A DNA stretch of 13,379 nucleotides from JAEUUM01 sp038326165 (GTDB taxonomy: Bacteria; Bacteroidota; Bacteroidia; Chitinophagales; Saprospiraceae), in assembly GCA_038326165.1 (NCBI GenBank), contig JBBQJT010000070.1, positions 1 to 13,379 of the forward strand, read 5' to 3'. Positions within the stretch are counted from its first letter, which is position 1; each line of letters begins with the position of its first letter. Shown here one piece after another: positions 1 through 7,049 of the stretch. The notes under the pieces were generated by a model. That model saw only the letters and a list, made by a program, of their open reading frames with translations. It made no database searches and was not told where the DNA came from. The position numbers and the translations under genes were made by a program.

Positions 1-304
1 GCCCAAATAACTAGCTTGCCCGCTCCAATAATTTGATTGGGTATGGCTCTAAAAATTGCATTGTACAAAATATGGGTGCCTAATTCGCTGATATTTTCTA
101 AAAAAGGATTCGTAGATTTTTTGCTTTAAGTGGTACTCCAAATCTTTTTCAAATTGTATATTTACTAAGTAGTTTTACGAACCAAAATGAATGTTTCGCA
201 ATTATCAATTTTTTAAATCCCCAAAATTGGATAAATGGGATATTTTGAGATGATTAAAACCGTTAGTATTGATAAGAATTAAATTTTCACTTTAAGAGGA
301 AATA
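1..304. other. Non-coding lead before the GH3 gene
   Basis: I see no intact gene here. On the minus strand, 125-1 stays open to the window edge and reads protein-like (it contains FLENISELGTHILYNAIF), but it is preceded by a TAA at 128-126 and has no ATG. The adjacent frame is protein-like just upstream (contains YLVNIQFEKDLEYHL), so a gene broken by a one-base shift near a run of six A's is possible but not shown. The rest is AT-rich, and the last 60 bases hold the probable leader of the GH3 gene. No tRNA or terminator hairpin was seen. Confidence 0.5.
244..271 (+). promoter_or_regulatory. Possible promoter of the GH3-LysE pair
   Basis: TTTG at 244-247 is followed after 16 nt by TAGTATTG at 264-271, one mismatch from the Bacteroidota -7 consensus TAnnTTTG. 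The spacing is slightly short of the usual 17-23. It would give a leader of roughly 27 nt, which contains AAGAGGA at 294-300, four bases before the ATG; this is an unusually good Shine-Dalgarno match for this phylum. Confidence 0.35.
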
Positions 305-1849
305 ATGTCAGATATTTTAGGATCACTTATTAAAAGGGGGTTGCAAATCAGACAAGGAATTGACTTAAAATTGATTTCTCCCTGGATTTTGCAGAAAATG
401 GTATTCCGAAGGCTTTTAGATTCTGCGAGTAAAACGCAGTTCGGTAAGCATTATGACTTTAAAGGGATTCTATCATCTGATAATCCTATTAAAAAATTTC
501 AAGAAACTGTTCCAATACATGATTACAATAGCATGTACAACGAATGGTGGCACAGACTTTTGGATCAGGAACAAGATGTTTGTTGGCCTGGCAAAATCGA
601 GTATTTTGCTTTGAGTTCCGGAACGTCTGGCGCTCCTTCAAAACACATCCCAATTTCAGACGAAATGCTGAAATACATGCGCAGAGCCTCATTTAAGGTA
701 TTTTTTAGTTTGTCTAAATACAAATTTGAATCTGCTTTTTATACGCGTGAGATGCTTGCAGTTGGAAGTTCGAGTGATCTAAAGGATTGCGGTGGTTATT
801 TTGCTGGAGATTTGAGTGGAATAAATGCCAAAATGCCACCTCTGTGGGCAAAAGGCTATTACAGACCAGGTACTGAAATTTCAAAGATTGCCGATTGGAA
901 TGAACGCATTGAAGTCATTGCCAAAAATGCACTAGACTGGGATATTGGAAGTATAGTCGGCGTACCCTCTTGGGTTCAACTCACTCTTGAAAAAATCATC
1001 GAATACCATAATTTGGACTCAATCAGCGACATTTGGCCAAACTTGGAGGTCTTTGTCCACAGTGGAATAGCAATTGGTCCCTACAAATCTTCTTTCGATA
1101 AATTAATTAAGAATCCTATTAATTACGTCGATTCTTACCTCTCTTCTGAGGGCTTCATAGCATTTCAGAATCGTCCAAATGCTGATGGTATGGTACTGTT
1201 GGCACGCAATGGAATCTTTTTTGAATTTGTTCCTTTTGATGAAGTCAATTTTGATGCCGAAGGTGATTTGGTTCAAAATCCTACAGCTTATACTATCAAT
1301 GATGTCATTGAAGGTAATGAATATGCAATCGTGTTGAGTACATGCGCAGGGGCTTGGCGTTATCTTTTAGGTGATGTGGTTAAGTTTGTGAATATGGATA
1401 AATTTGAATTGGTGATAACTGGGCGAACTAAACATTTTTTAAGCATAACTGGAGAACATCTTTCGGTTGATAATATGAATCATGCAATAGAATTGGCTCA
1501 GCATGCCTTGGGTGTGTGTATTCAGGAGTATACTGTGACTGCTTTGCGCTCAGGCGCGTTTTTTAAGCATCAATGGTATGTAAGTTGCGAACCGGTTGTA
1601 GATGCAACTATCTTAAAAGAAACTATTGATTCATTTTTATGTGAAATAAATGAGGACTATAAAACAGAAAGGAGTGCATTTCTTGATATTGAACTAGAAG
1701 TTGTACCTGTTCAAATGTTTTTTGCTTGGCTGAAATTTGAAGGCAGGTCTTTTGGACAAAGCAAAATGCCTCGCGTCATGAAAGCTGATCAACACAACCG
1801 ATGGAACAATTTTATATGCAGCACCAAATCGAGTAATCAGCATGTTTGA
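305..1849 (+). CDS. GH3 auxin-responsive promoter family protein (acyl-acid amido synthetase-like)
   Basis: The protein has 514 aa, a normal full length for the GH3 branch of the adenylate-forming (ANL) superfamily. Plant relatives adenylate a carboxylic acid with ATP and couple it to an amino acid; the substrate of bacterial members is mostly unknown. Visible motifs in order: the ATP-binding loop SSGTSGAPSK (104-113), YLSSEG (278-283, the usual Y-SSEG), the RYLLGDVV segment (352-359) and GRTKHF (373-378), followed by the C-terminal lid domain ending in the conserved GQSKMPR region (about 484-490). All core motifs look intact, so it should be an active cytoplasmic enzyme. The ATG is preceded by AAGAGGA. 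Its last 8 nt overlap the start of a LysE-type exporter, which suggests co-translation and perhaps export of the product. Family assignment is firm; the reaction substrate is not predicted. Confidence 0.9.
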   Translation: MSDILGSLIKRGLQIRQGIDLKLISPWILQKMVFRRLLDSASKTQFGKHYDFKGILSSDNPIKKFQETVPIHDYNSMYNEWWHRLLDQEQDVCWPGKIEYFALSSGTSGAPSKHIPISDEMLKYMRRASFKVFFSLSKYKFESAFYTREMLAVGSSSDLKDCGGYFAGDLSGINAKMPPLWAKGYYRPGTEISKIADWNERIEVIAKNALDWDIGSIVGVPSWVQLTLEKIIEYHNLDSISDIWPNLEVFVHSGIAIGPYKSSFDKLIKNPINYVDSYLSSEGFIAFQNRPNADGMVLLARNGIFFEFVPFDEVNFDAEGDLVQNPTAYTINDVIEGNEYAIVLSTCAGAWRYLLGDVVKFVNMDKFELVITGRTKHFLSITGEHLSVDNMNHAIELAQHALGVCIQEYTVTALRSGAFFKHQWYVSCEPVVDATILKETIDSFLCEINEDYKTERSAFLDIELEVVPVQMFFAWLKFEGRSFGQSKMPRVMKADQHNRWNNFICSTKSSNQHV

Positions 1850-2465
1850 GATGGTTCTAGAAGGTGCTTTGTTAGGATTAACCCTGAGTCTTTTAATTGG
1901 CCCTGTCTTTTTAACATTGCTTCAAACGGGGATTGAAAGTGGTTTCAGAGCAGGGACATCCTATTCCACTGGAGTGTGGCTGAGTGATTTTCTGATTATA
2001 TTCTTGATGTACCAAAGTATGGCAGCAATAGCGGCCTTTGTAGATTCACCCAATTTCATGTTCATTGTTGGTATTATTGGCTCTTTTATCTTAATCGGAT
2101 TTGGGCTTGTTTCAGTTTTTAGCAAGGTTGACTCAATGTCCAATATTCAATATGTCAAAGTTTCCTATGCCAAATTGTTTGCTAAAGGTTTTTTGATCAA
2201 CACCTTCAATCCTTTTACAATCTTTTTTTGGCTAGGTGTAAATACCATGATAATTACAAAACCTGAATTTACCCCAAAGCGTGCGACGGCTTATTTTGGC
2301 AGCATTTTACTGATCTTAATGTTAACTGATTTGATTAAAATTCTACTGGCTAAAAGGATTGGGCAAGCACTTAAGTCCCTCTACATCATTTACATCAAAA
2401 AAGTTGGGGGAATTCTTTTGATAATTTCAGGAATAGTTTTGCTGTATAGAGTTTACAACGCCTGA
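1842..2465 (+). CDS. LysE/RhtB-family amino-acid exporter
   Basis: This is a 207-aa inner-membrane protein with about six hydrophobic segments (roughly 4-27, 41-62, 70-93, 112-135, 150-170, 187-204). The first segment carries the family pattern of a small-residue-rich helix ending in GP (residues 20-21), and NPFTIFFW (123-130) matches the conserved NP motif before the fourth helix. Members export amino acids or derivatives by proton-driven antiport. The ATG at 1842 lies inside the last codons of the GH3 gene (8-nt overlap); a second in-frame ATG at 1851 would give a slightly shorter protein just after the GH3 stop. The overlap implies shared transcription and probably translational coupling. 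The cargo is unknown; export of the GH3 product is my inference. Confidence 0.85.
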   Translation: MFEMVLEGALLGLTLSLLIGPVFLTLLQTGIESGFRAGTSYSTGVWLSDFLIIFLMYQSMAAIAAFVDSPNFMFIVGIIGSFILIGFGLVSVFSKVDSMSNIQYVKVSYAKLFAKGFLINTFNPFTIFFWLGVNTMIITKPEFTPKRATAYFGSILLILMLTDLIKILLAKRIGQALKSLYIIYIKKVGGILLIISGIVLLYRVYNA

Positions 2466-2515
2466 TTTGGTGTTTCTAATCCCAAAACATCTTTCGAATA
2501 GACTGACTTAAGTTC

Positions 2516-3580
2516 CTAAAGCTTGATCAAATAATCTATTCCTGAATTACCTTGTGTACTCAAGTATTTCACGATATACATACCTGAATTTAACTGAGAA
2601 AGAGGAATTTCGTTATTGCCACTGATGGCTGTTTGAGAAATAATTTCACGACCATAAAGATCCATGACAATTATTCTATCATCTGAATTCGAACTAAGAA
2701 GTTGAACTATCAGTAGATTCTCAGCAGGATTTGGGAACATTTTTAGCTTCAAAAATTTTTCTGATGTGGCTAAGGAAATATTGCAATTGACAGGATAGGA
2801 CGGACAGTATGTTCGGTTAGGTAGTGTACAATCCCAGATGAATGGATTCACCCTATTGCTTTGGTAAGAACCTATGATGGTGTTCCTGTTCCATTCGAAT
2901 TCATCAACGGGGTCCAAGGAATTCCATTGACAAAGTATATTCCTTTGCCCCTCAAAGAAATTAATATCGGCAGCATCTGCCTCTTCCTTGTACATAGTAT
3001 AAAAGTAAAATATTGCACGAGCAACATCTCCTTTCACAGACTCTCGTGGCTCAAATGCGGTGGCGCTTAACTCGCTGTATAAGTCCTTGTTGACTGATGG
3101 AATTGAGGTAAGTGCCTTATTGTCTAAATACCAAATCTGGGTTTGGTTATCAGGAATATCGCCATAAGGCAAATTTCCTCGAGCCTCGTTTACGGGTATT
3201 TTGACTGGATAGAGAATATGCATATCGCTTTTGGCGGCACCCACGGCTCCTTTGCTTTGCGGGAATGCATGTTCTGTATTAATGCCTGTTGGAAGTCCAC
3301 TTTTAAACACCCAAGTAGTTGGATCCACGCCATTTGGAAGATCAATGCTCCAACTCGAGTAAAAGCATTCCAATGAATCATTTCTCCTAAATACTTTAAA
3401 AAACAGTGTATCTCTTGCCGTTCCGTAATCAAATACCACCAAAGGTTTAAAGCTATTGGTCAATAATGGACGCAAATTATTTATTCCAGATATACCGCTA
3501 AAAACTGGAACATACTTGTATTGAGCAATACATAAGCTGTTCAGAATTAATAGAATTGGCAGTATAAGTTGTTTTATCAT
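2516..3580 (-). CDS. Secreted endonuclease I (EndA/NucM family) with T9SS type A sorting domain
   Basis: The protein has 354 aa from the chosen ATG at 3580. That start directly opens the signal peptide MIKQLILPILLILNSLCIAQ and overlaps the stop of the upstream gene as ATGA; an earlier in-frame start at 3607 would put nine polar residues before the signal. The Endonuclease_1 domain is recognisable by NTEHAFPQS (about 101-109, with the His and Asn expected at the metal site), SDMHILYP (118-125), RGNLPYGD, KGDVARAIFYFY and the QSNRVNPFIW segment (about 240-249). The family cuts DNA or RNA non-specifically with a divalent metal. Residues about 280-354 are a T9SS type A C-terminal sorting domain (MFPNPAENLLIVQL, then DLYGREI, then LNSGMYIVKY), so the enzyme should cross the outer membrane and be released or surface-anchored, perhaps for nutrient scavenging from extracellular DNA. 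It is the last gene of a three-gene minus-strand operon. Confidence 0.9.
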   Translation of the reverse strand: MIKQLILPILLILNSLCIAQYKYVPVFSGISGINNLRPLLTNSFKPLVVFDYGTARDTLFFKVFRRNDSLECFYSSWSIDLPNGVDPTTWVFKSGLPTGINTEHAFPQSKGAVGAAKSDMHILYPVKIPVNEARGNLPYGDIPDNQTQIWYLDNKALTSIPSVNKDLYSELSATAFEPRESVKGDVARAIFYFYTMYKEEADAADINFFEGQRNILCQWNSLDPVDEFEWNRNTIIGSYQSNRVNPFIWDCTLPNRTYCPSYPVNCNISLATSEKFLKLKMFPNPAENLLIVQLLSSNSDDRIIVMDLYGREIISQTAISGNNEIPLSQLNSGMYIVKYLSTQGNSGIDYLIKL

Positions 3581-4275
3581 TTTATGCTTTTGGCAACGAA
3601 AGAACAAAAATACGACACTTGAAGTTGTGAACCCGTGTTTAGTTTTTCGTTTTTTCCCAATTGTTTTTGTAGCCCGGTTTGGACTGAGGGATTTTCCTTC
3701 AACAATTTGAATAAAAGTGGACTTACTTTGTAAAACCGTTCAGGATCAAATGTTTCTGCTTGATCTTTGGCTTGAAAAGCAATAAGGCATTTAAAAAAAT
3801 GATCTGCATCATAAAAGGGATACTTTTCAGGATACTCTAATGACAGATAGTTAATCACAAACTTCTGGGTGTGGTCGTGTTGACGCAATAATTTGATTTG
3901 CTTTTCTTCATTGAATCTTTCCCATAAATTGTCGCAATAGAAAACGAAGCGATCCAGCCTTCCAGAGAGGTTTTTGTCATTGTTGAACAAGTCGCTGAAC
4001 ATCATTTGTAAGAAGCTGGGATCAAATTTAATCATTTGGATCATAGCATCTCTGGGAAACCAACCAGGTTCTTGCCAGAATCGTTTGGTCTTGGAATGAG
4101 ACATCCCACTTTCAAAAAATCGAAGAAAGTCTTGGTTTCTGTCTATAGTAGCTTTAGCATCTTGCCAATTTGTGCACCATTCCCAAAGCCAAAGCGATTG
4201 ATCTTTGTCGTGAAATTGAGAATTGAGATAAGATCCGAAGTCATTGATTCGGGCTTGAATAAGTGAAACAACCAT
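3577..4275 (-). CDS. Stand-alone protein resembling the N-terminal domain of McrB-like restriction ATPases
   Basis: The protein has 232 aa, is soluble, and has no signal peptide or membrane segment. From memory of the family, the pattern W-E-W-C-T-N-W (31-37), GWFPRDAMIQM (71-81), LSGRLDRF (103-110), INYLSLEYPEKYPFYD (141-156) and a C-terminal stretch LQVSYFCSFV (218-227) resembles the domain that precedes the AAA+ GTPase module in Bacteroidota McrB-type proteins. There, a YLTLRYPEKYYFYK-like motif is common. The domain appears complete but no Walker A or B motif follows; the gene ends where the linker to the ATPase would begin, and its TGA overlaps the nuclease ATG (ATGA). It lies 20 nt downstream of the DUF3276 gene in the same operon. 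It may be a free adaptor or DNA-recognition protein, or a remnant of a larger restriction gene. The reading frame is certain; the homology call is moderate and untested. Confidence 0.45.
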   Translation of the reverse strand: MVVSLIQARINDFGSYLNSQFHDKDQSLWLWEWCTNWQDAKATIDRNQDFLRFFESGMSHSKTKRFWQEPGWFPRDAMIQMIKFDPSFLQMMFSDLFNNDKNLSGRLDRFVFYCDNLWERFNEEKQIKLLRQHDHTQKFVINYLSLEYPEKYPFYDADHFFKCLIAFQAKDQAETFDPERFYKVSPLLFKLLKENPSVQTGLQKQLGKNEKLNTGSQLQVSYFCSFVAKSIK

Positions 4276-4295
4276 CTGTTAAGGTAAATCAGGAT

Positions 4296-4709
4296 TTACC
4301 AAATTATTTCTGTTTCATCATCGGCTTTGTCTTTTGATGCTGTGTTTGATTCATCATGAAGACTTTCTGGTTTATCTTCAGGGTTGTTGCTCAACTCTAA
4401 TGCGCGTTGCGCCTCCCATTCTTCCTGTCTTTTTGTAAATTCATCGTAATCATATTCAGGCATCAGTTCCTCTTTCATGTGCTTTACACATGACTCAAAA
4501 GCATGGATGAATTGATTCAAATCTTCCTTATAAATAAATATTTTATTCCTGATATATCCTTCTCCTTCTTGTCTTCTTGTGCTTTCTGTAAGCGTAATAT
4601 AGAAGCCTTGATTCCTTGTAGGGCGAATGTCAAAAAAATAAGTGCGCCTTTTTCCAGCTCTCAACTTACCTGTGTAAACACTTTCTGGTCTGTTATGATC
4701 CTGCTCCAA
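4296..4709 (-). CDS. PUR family DNA/RNA-binding protein (DUF3276)
   Basis: The protein has 137 aa. The PUR-alpha-like fold is recognised from SVYTGKLRAGKRRTYFFDIR (about 10-29), the following YITLTES, and HKIF/NKIFIYKEDLNQF-type motif (about 57-69), which closely matches the DUF3276 proteins found throughout Bacteroidota. Relatives bind single-stranded nucleic acid; the cellular role is poorly defined. The C-terminal third is acidic and probably disordered. The start is a TTG at 4709: there is no ATG between the upstream in-frame TGA and the conserved domain, and the resulting MEQ... N-terminus has the family's usual length. A strong promoter lies about 42 nt upstream. It is the first gene of the operon with the McrB-N-like protein and endonuclease I. 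Confidence 0.9.
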   Translation of the reverse strand: MEQDHNRPESVYTGKLRAGKRRTYFFDIRPTRNQGFYITLTESTRRQEGEGYIRNKIFIYKEDLNQFIHAFESCVKHMKEELMPEYDYDEFTKRQEEWEAQRALELSNNPEDKPESLHDESNTASKDKADDETEIIW

Positions 4710-4750
4710 AATATAGGAATTTAAGTTTGGTGTATTATGTCAGTTATATA

Positions 4751-4781
4751 CAAAAGTAATCAATCCGTTTGAACAGCCAAA
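4751..4781 (-). promoter_or_regulatory. Bacteroidota-type promoter of the DUF3276 operon
   Basis: Read on the minus strand, TTTG (4781-4778) is followed after 19 nt by TACTTTTG (4758-4751), a perfect match to the -33 TTTG / -7 TAnnTTTG consensus with ideal spacing. Transcription would start near 4745, giving a leader of about 35 nt to the TTG start at 4709. It probably drives all three minus-strand genes down to 2516. Confidence 0.7.
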
Positions 4782-4987
4782 TAAAAAATCCATTTTGTTT
4801 GAATGTAGTATGTTAAGTTTAATAATTATTTTTATAATTTAGTGGTACTTGAGAATGGTATATTTGTTTAATATTGTTAAATGCTTATATTATTAGCAAT
4901 ATATTACGTATTATTATTTTATGAAGATACAATAAGTTTTAATTTATAAATTATATTGGGTATGTTAATTTCGATACAACTAAATAC
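4782..4987. other. AT-rich divergent intergenic region
   Basis: This is the middle of a gene-free stretch of about 300 bases between the divergent DUF3276 and OmpH-like genes. It is markedly AT-rich, especially 4800-4960, and contains no reading frame with coding character, no tRNA and no clear hairpin. It serves as upstream sequence for the two divergent promoters. Confidence 0.6.
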
Positions 4988-4995
4988 TACCTTTG
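4988..4995 (+). promoter_or_regulatory. -7 box of the OmpH-like lipoprotein gene
   Basis: TACCTTTG matches TAnnTTTG exactly. No TTG/TTTG is found at the expected 17-23 nt upstream (the nearest is 4956-4958, 29 nt away), so the -33 element is weak or absent. Transcription would start near 5001, after the alternative ATG at 4993, which supports the ATG at 5014 as the true start. Confidence 0.5.
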
Positions 4996-5013
4996 TATTT
5001 CAATAATTTAATC

Positions 5014-5601
5014 ATGAAAAATATATTAATTCTATTTGTAGCTTACTGTAGTCTTTTGGTAGTTTCTTGCAAAAATGAAAAATCAGCAACCAAAAGTCCA
5101 GTTGCAGTTACAACACCCAGTGCGTCCGAAATAACTCCAAACTCACCTCTAAAGATAGCATGGGTTCAAATTGATAGTGTCATGGAAAACTATGATTATT
5201 ACAAAAAGATAAAGAATAGCTTGACTTCAAAAGGTAAGACATTGGACAAGGATTTGGAAACGAGATCCAATGCCTTGAAAGCAGAATATGAGGGTTACCA
5301 AGCCAGAGGTGCTTCCATGTCGCCCAAACAACTCCAAGAAGCAGAAATGAGTTTAATGAAGAAGCAGAAAGATCTAGAAGCTTATAAAAACAAGCAAGCA
5401 GGCGACTTGATGAAAGAAGAGGAGGCGCTGAACAAAAAGTTATTAAGAAAGATTGAAGCTTACTTAGCTGAATTCGCAAAAGAAAATTCATACACGTTTA
5501 TTCTCAGCAAGCATGCTGGAGGCAGTCTGCTCTATGGCCCATCAGACGATGATGTGACTAAACAAATCACAAAAGGATTGAATGCCAAAGAGAAGAAATA
5601 A
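5014..5601 (+). CDS. OmpH/Skp-like periplasmic chaperone, predicted lipoprotein
   Basis: The protein has 195 aa from the ATG at 5014. An in-frame ATG at 4993 would add seven residues before the signal peptide and lies at the predicted -7 box, so I reject it. The N-terminus (MKNILILFVAYCSLLVVSC) is a lipoprotein signal with Cys19 as the lipidated residue, followed by a Ser/Thr/Pro-rich linker to about residue 45. The mature domain begins KIAWVQIDSVMENYDYYKK, the usual first strand and helix of OmpH/Skp. A long charged helical arm follows (about 63-150), and then the closing strands YTFILSKHAGGSLLYG. Family members shield unfolded outer-membrane proteins in the periplasm. Classical Skp is soluble, so membrane anchoring is a variation. 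It appears to be a single-gene unit. Confidence 0.85.
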   Translation: MKNILILFVAYCSLLVVSCKNEKSATKSPVAVTTPSASEITPNSPLKIAWVQIDSVMENYDYYKKIKNSLTSKGKTLDKDLETRSNALKAEYEGYQARGASMSPKQLQEAEMSLMKKQKDLEAYKNKQAGDLMKEEEALNKKLLRKIEAYLAEFAKENSYTFILSKHAGGSLLYGPSDDDVTKQITKGLNAKEKK

Positions 5602-5771
5602 TCAACTTTGAATATTTTACACAACCACCATTTGGAACCAGTTGAATTCATCTCTTAGGTTTTTGAGCAATCATGAACGATATTTGCCTAAAATTCGATT
5701 CGAGTTACTGATAATTCTGAAATAAATTTCACTAAGGTTTGAAGTAGCCACAACAGTAAAAATTCATCTTT

Positions 5772-7037
5772 ATGTCTCAAAATAAAGTCTTCTCTTCCTC
5801 TGAGGTCAATCAGCTTCTAAGAGTAATAATGCATCGTCCGGATGCAGGAATAGCAAGAATTACGCCCAAAAGGGCTGAAGAGTTGTTGTTTGATGATATT
5901 GTTCATTTGCCAAACATGCAGGAGGAACACGATGTGTTTACCTCAGTTTTGAAAGCCTTTCTGGGTGAAGAAAACGTGTTAGAAACGCGTGATTTACTAT
6001 TTCAGGCACTTGTGGCCGACGCCGAAACCAAATTGGAAATCATCAAACTTATAGCAGATTACGAAGAATTACCTGATGTTTATACTGAAATATTAAGGAG
6101 CCTTCCCAATGACGAATTGGCTGATGCACTCATTACAGGTTATGCCCCAAGAGAAGATTTGATATTGTTTGATCCTATACCCAATTTTATATTTACACGA
6201 GACATTGCTGTAACAATCAATGATACTGTAATAATAACCCGAGCTGCTAAGGAAGCGAGACATCGTGAAAATTTTCTTACCAGATTCATTTTTTGGAGTC
6301 ATCCTATTTTTAAAGGTTTGCGTGAAACAGGCAGACTGATTAACCTGAACCATATCAATGAATTTCCGCCTTCTCGCAAAGGTGAACAAGTAAGTATTGA
6401 AGGTGGTGACGTTATGATCATCAATAAGGATTACCTGTTGATTGGCTGTAGTGAAAGGACTACAGAGTACACCATCAATTTACTAAAAGCGAAGCTATTT
6501 GAAAAGGGAGTTGTAAAAAATGTTGTTCAAATCAATATTCCGGCCGACAGGGCTTATATGCACATAGATACCATTTTTACCCAAGTCAACCACAACCACA
6601 TAATAGCTTACAAGCCAATAATAGAAGATGGATTAGGCTCCTATGTTGAAGTACATAAAATTGATGGGAGTTTGGTTACTTATGATACAGTAAAGGAATT
6701 TATACTTGCCGAAATCAATCCTGATATGCAGTTTATTTATTCAGCTAGGGGAGAATCACCATATCAAGAGAGAGAGCAATGGACTGACGGTTGCAACCTA
6801 GTGGCCATAAAACCCGGAGTTGCCATCACTTACGATAGAAATCCTAAAACTGAAGAGGCTTTTAAAGATTTTGGTTACAGTATCATCACTGCAAATGATT
6901 TCTTAAGACAAGTAAATGCCGGTATGTTGAATCCAAAGGATCTGGAAATGACAATTATAACAATTCCATCCAATGAATTATCAAGGGCCAGAGGAGGTTC
7001 GCATTGTATGACATGTCCGATTCAACGAGCGGAATAA
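5772..7037 (+). CDS. Arginine-deiminase family protein
   Basis: The protein has 421 aa, the length of bacterial arginine deiminases, with the family's helical insertion at about 75-125. The catalytic set of the guanidino-modifying enzymes is present: FTRD (141-144), E210 in the IEGGD motif, H264 and D266 in YMHIDT, and nucleophile C412 in ARGGSHCMTCP. WTDGCNLVAIKPGV and TYDRN (337-357) also match deiminase. The expected reaction is L-arginine + H2O to L-citrulline + NH3, but a related guanidino substrate cannot be excluded. A departure from the CMSMP motif I know from deiminases is a second cysteine (C415). No arcB, arcC or arcD gene is nearby, so this is not the classical fermentative operon. 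It is followed after 12 nt by a thioesterase gene. The 170 nt upstream contain only an imperfect -7 box (AAGGTTTG, 5734-5741). Confidence 0.85.
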   Translation: MSQNKVFSSSEVNQLLRVIMHRPDAGIARITPKRAEELLFDDIVHLPNMQEEHDVFTSVLKAFLGEENVLETRDLLFQALVADAETKLEIIKLIADYEELPDVYTEILRSLPNDELADALITGYAPREDLILFDPIPNFIFTRDIAVTINDTVIITRAAKEARHRENFLTRFIFWSHPIFKGLRETGRLINLNHINEFPPSRKGEQVSIEGGDVMIINKDYLLIGCSERTTEYTINLLKAKLFEKGVVKNVVQINIPADRAYMHIDTIFTQVNHNHIIAYKPIIEDGLGSYVEVHKIDGSLVTYDTVKEFILAEINPDMQFIYSARGESPYQEREQWTDGCNLVAIKPGVAITYDRNPKTEEAFKDFGYSIITANDFLRQVNAGMLNPKDLEMTIITIPSNELSRARGGSHCMTCPIQRAE

Positions 7038-7049
7038 TTAGATCAAGTT

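Noticed and set aside
2466..2515. Terminator between the convergent LysE and endonuclease genes
   Set aside because: TTTGG/CCAAA and TGTTT/AAACA pairings exist but are short, A/T-dominated and mutually exclusive, without a T-run.
3143..3432. Plus- and minus-strand frames of about 80 aa inside the endonuclease gene
   Set aside because: They are shadows of the endonuclease I frame, which carries all the family motifs.
3577..4275. Assignment of the 232-aa protein to the TIGR02757/DUF2400 family
   Set aside because: It was considered for its length and phylum, but the motifs do not fit and the McrB-N pattern fits better.
5679..5741. Promoter of the arginine-deiminase-family gene
   Set aside because: GATATTTG (5679-5686) and AAGGTTTG (5734-5741) each miss the consensus by one base, and neither has a TTG at a suitable distance.
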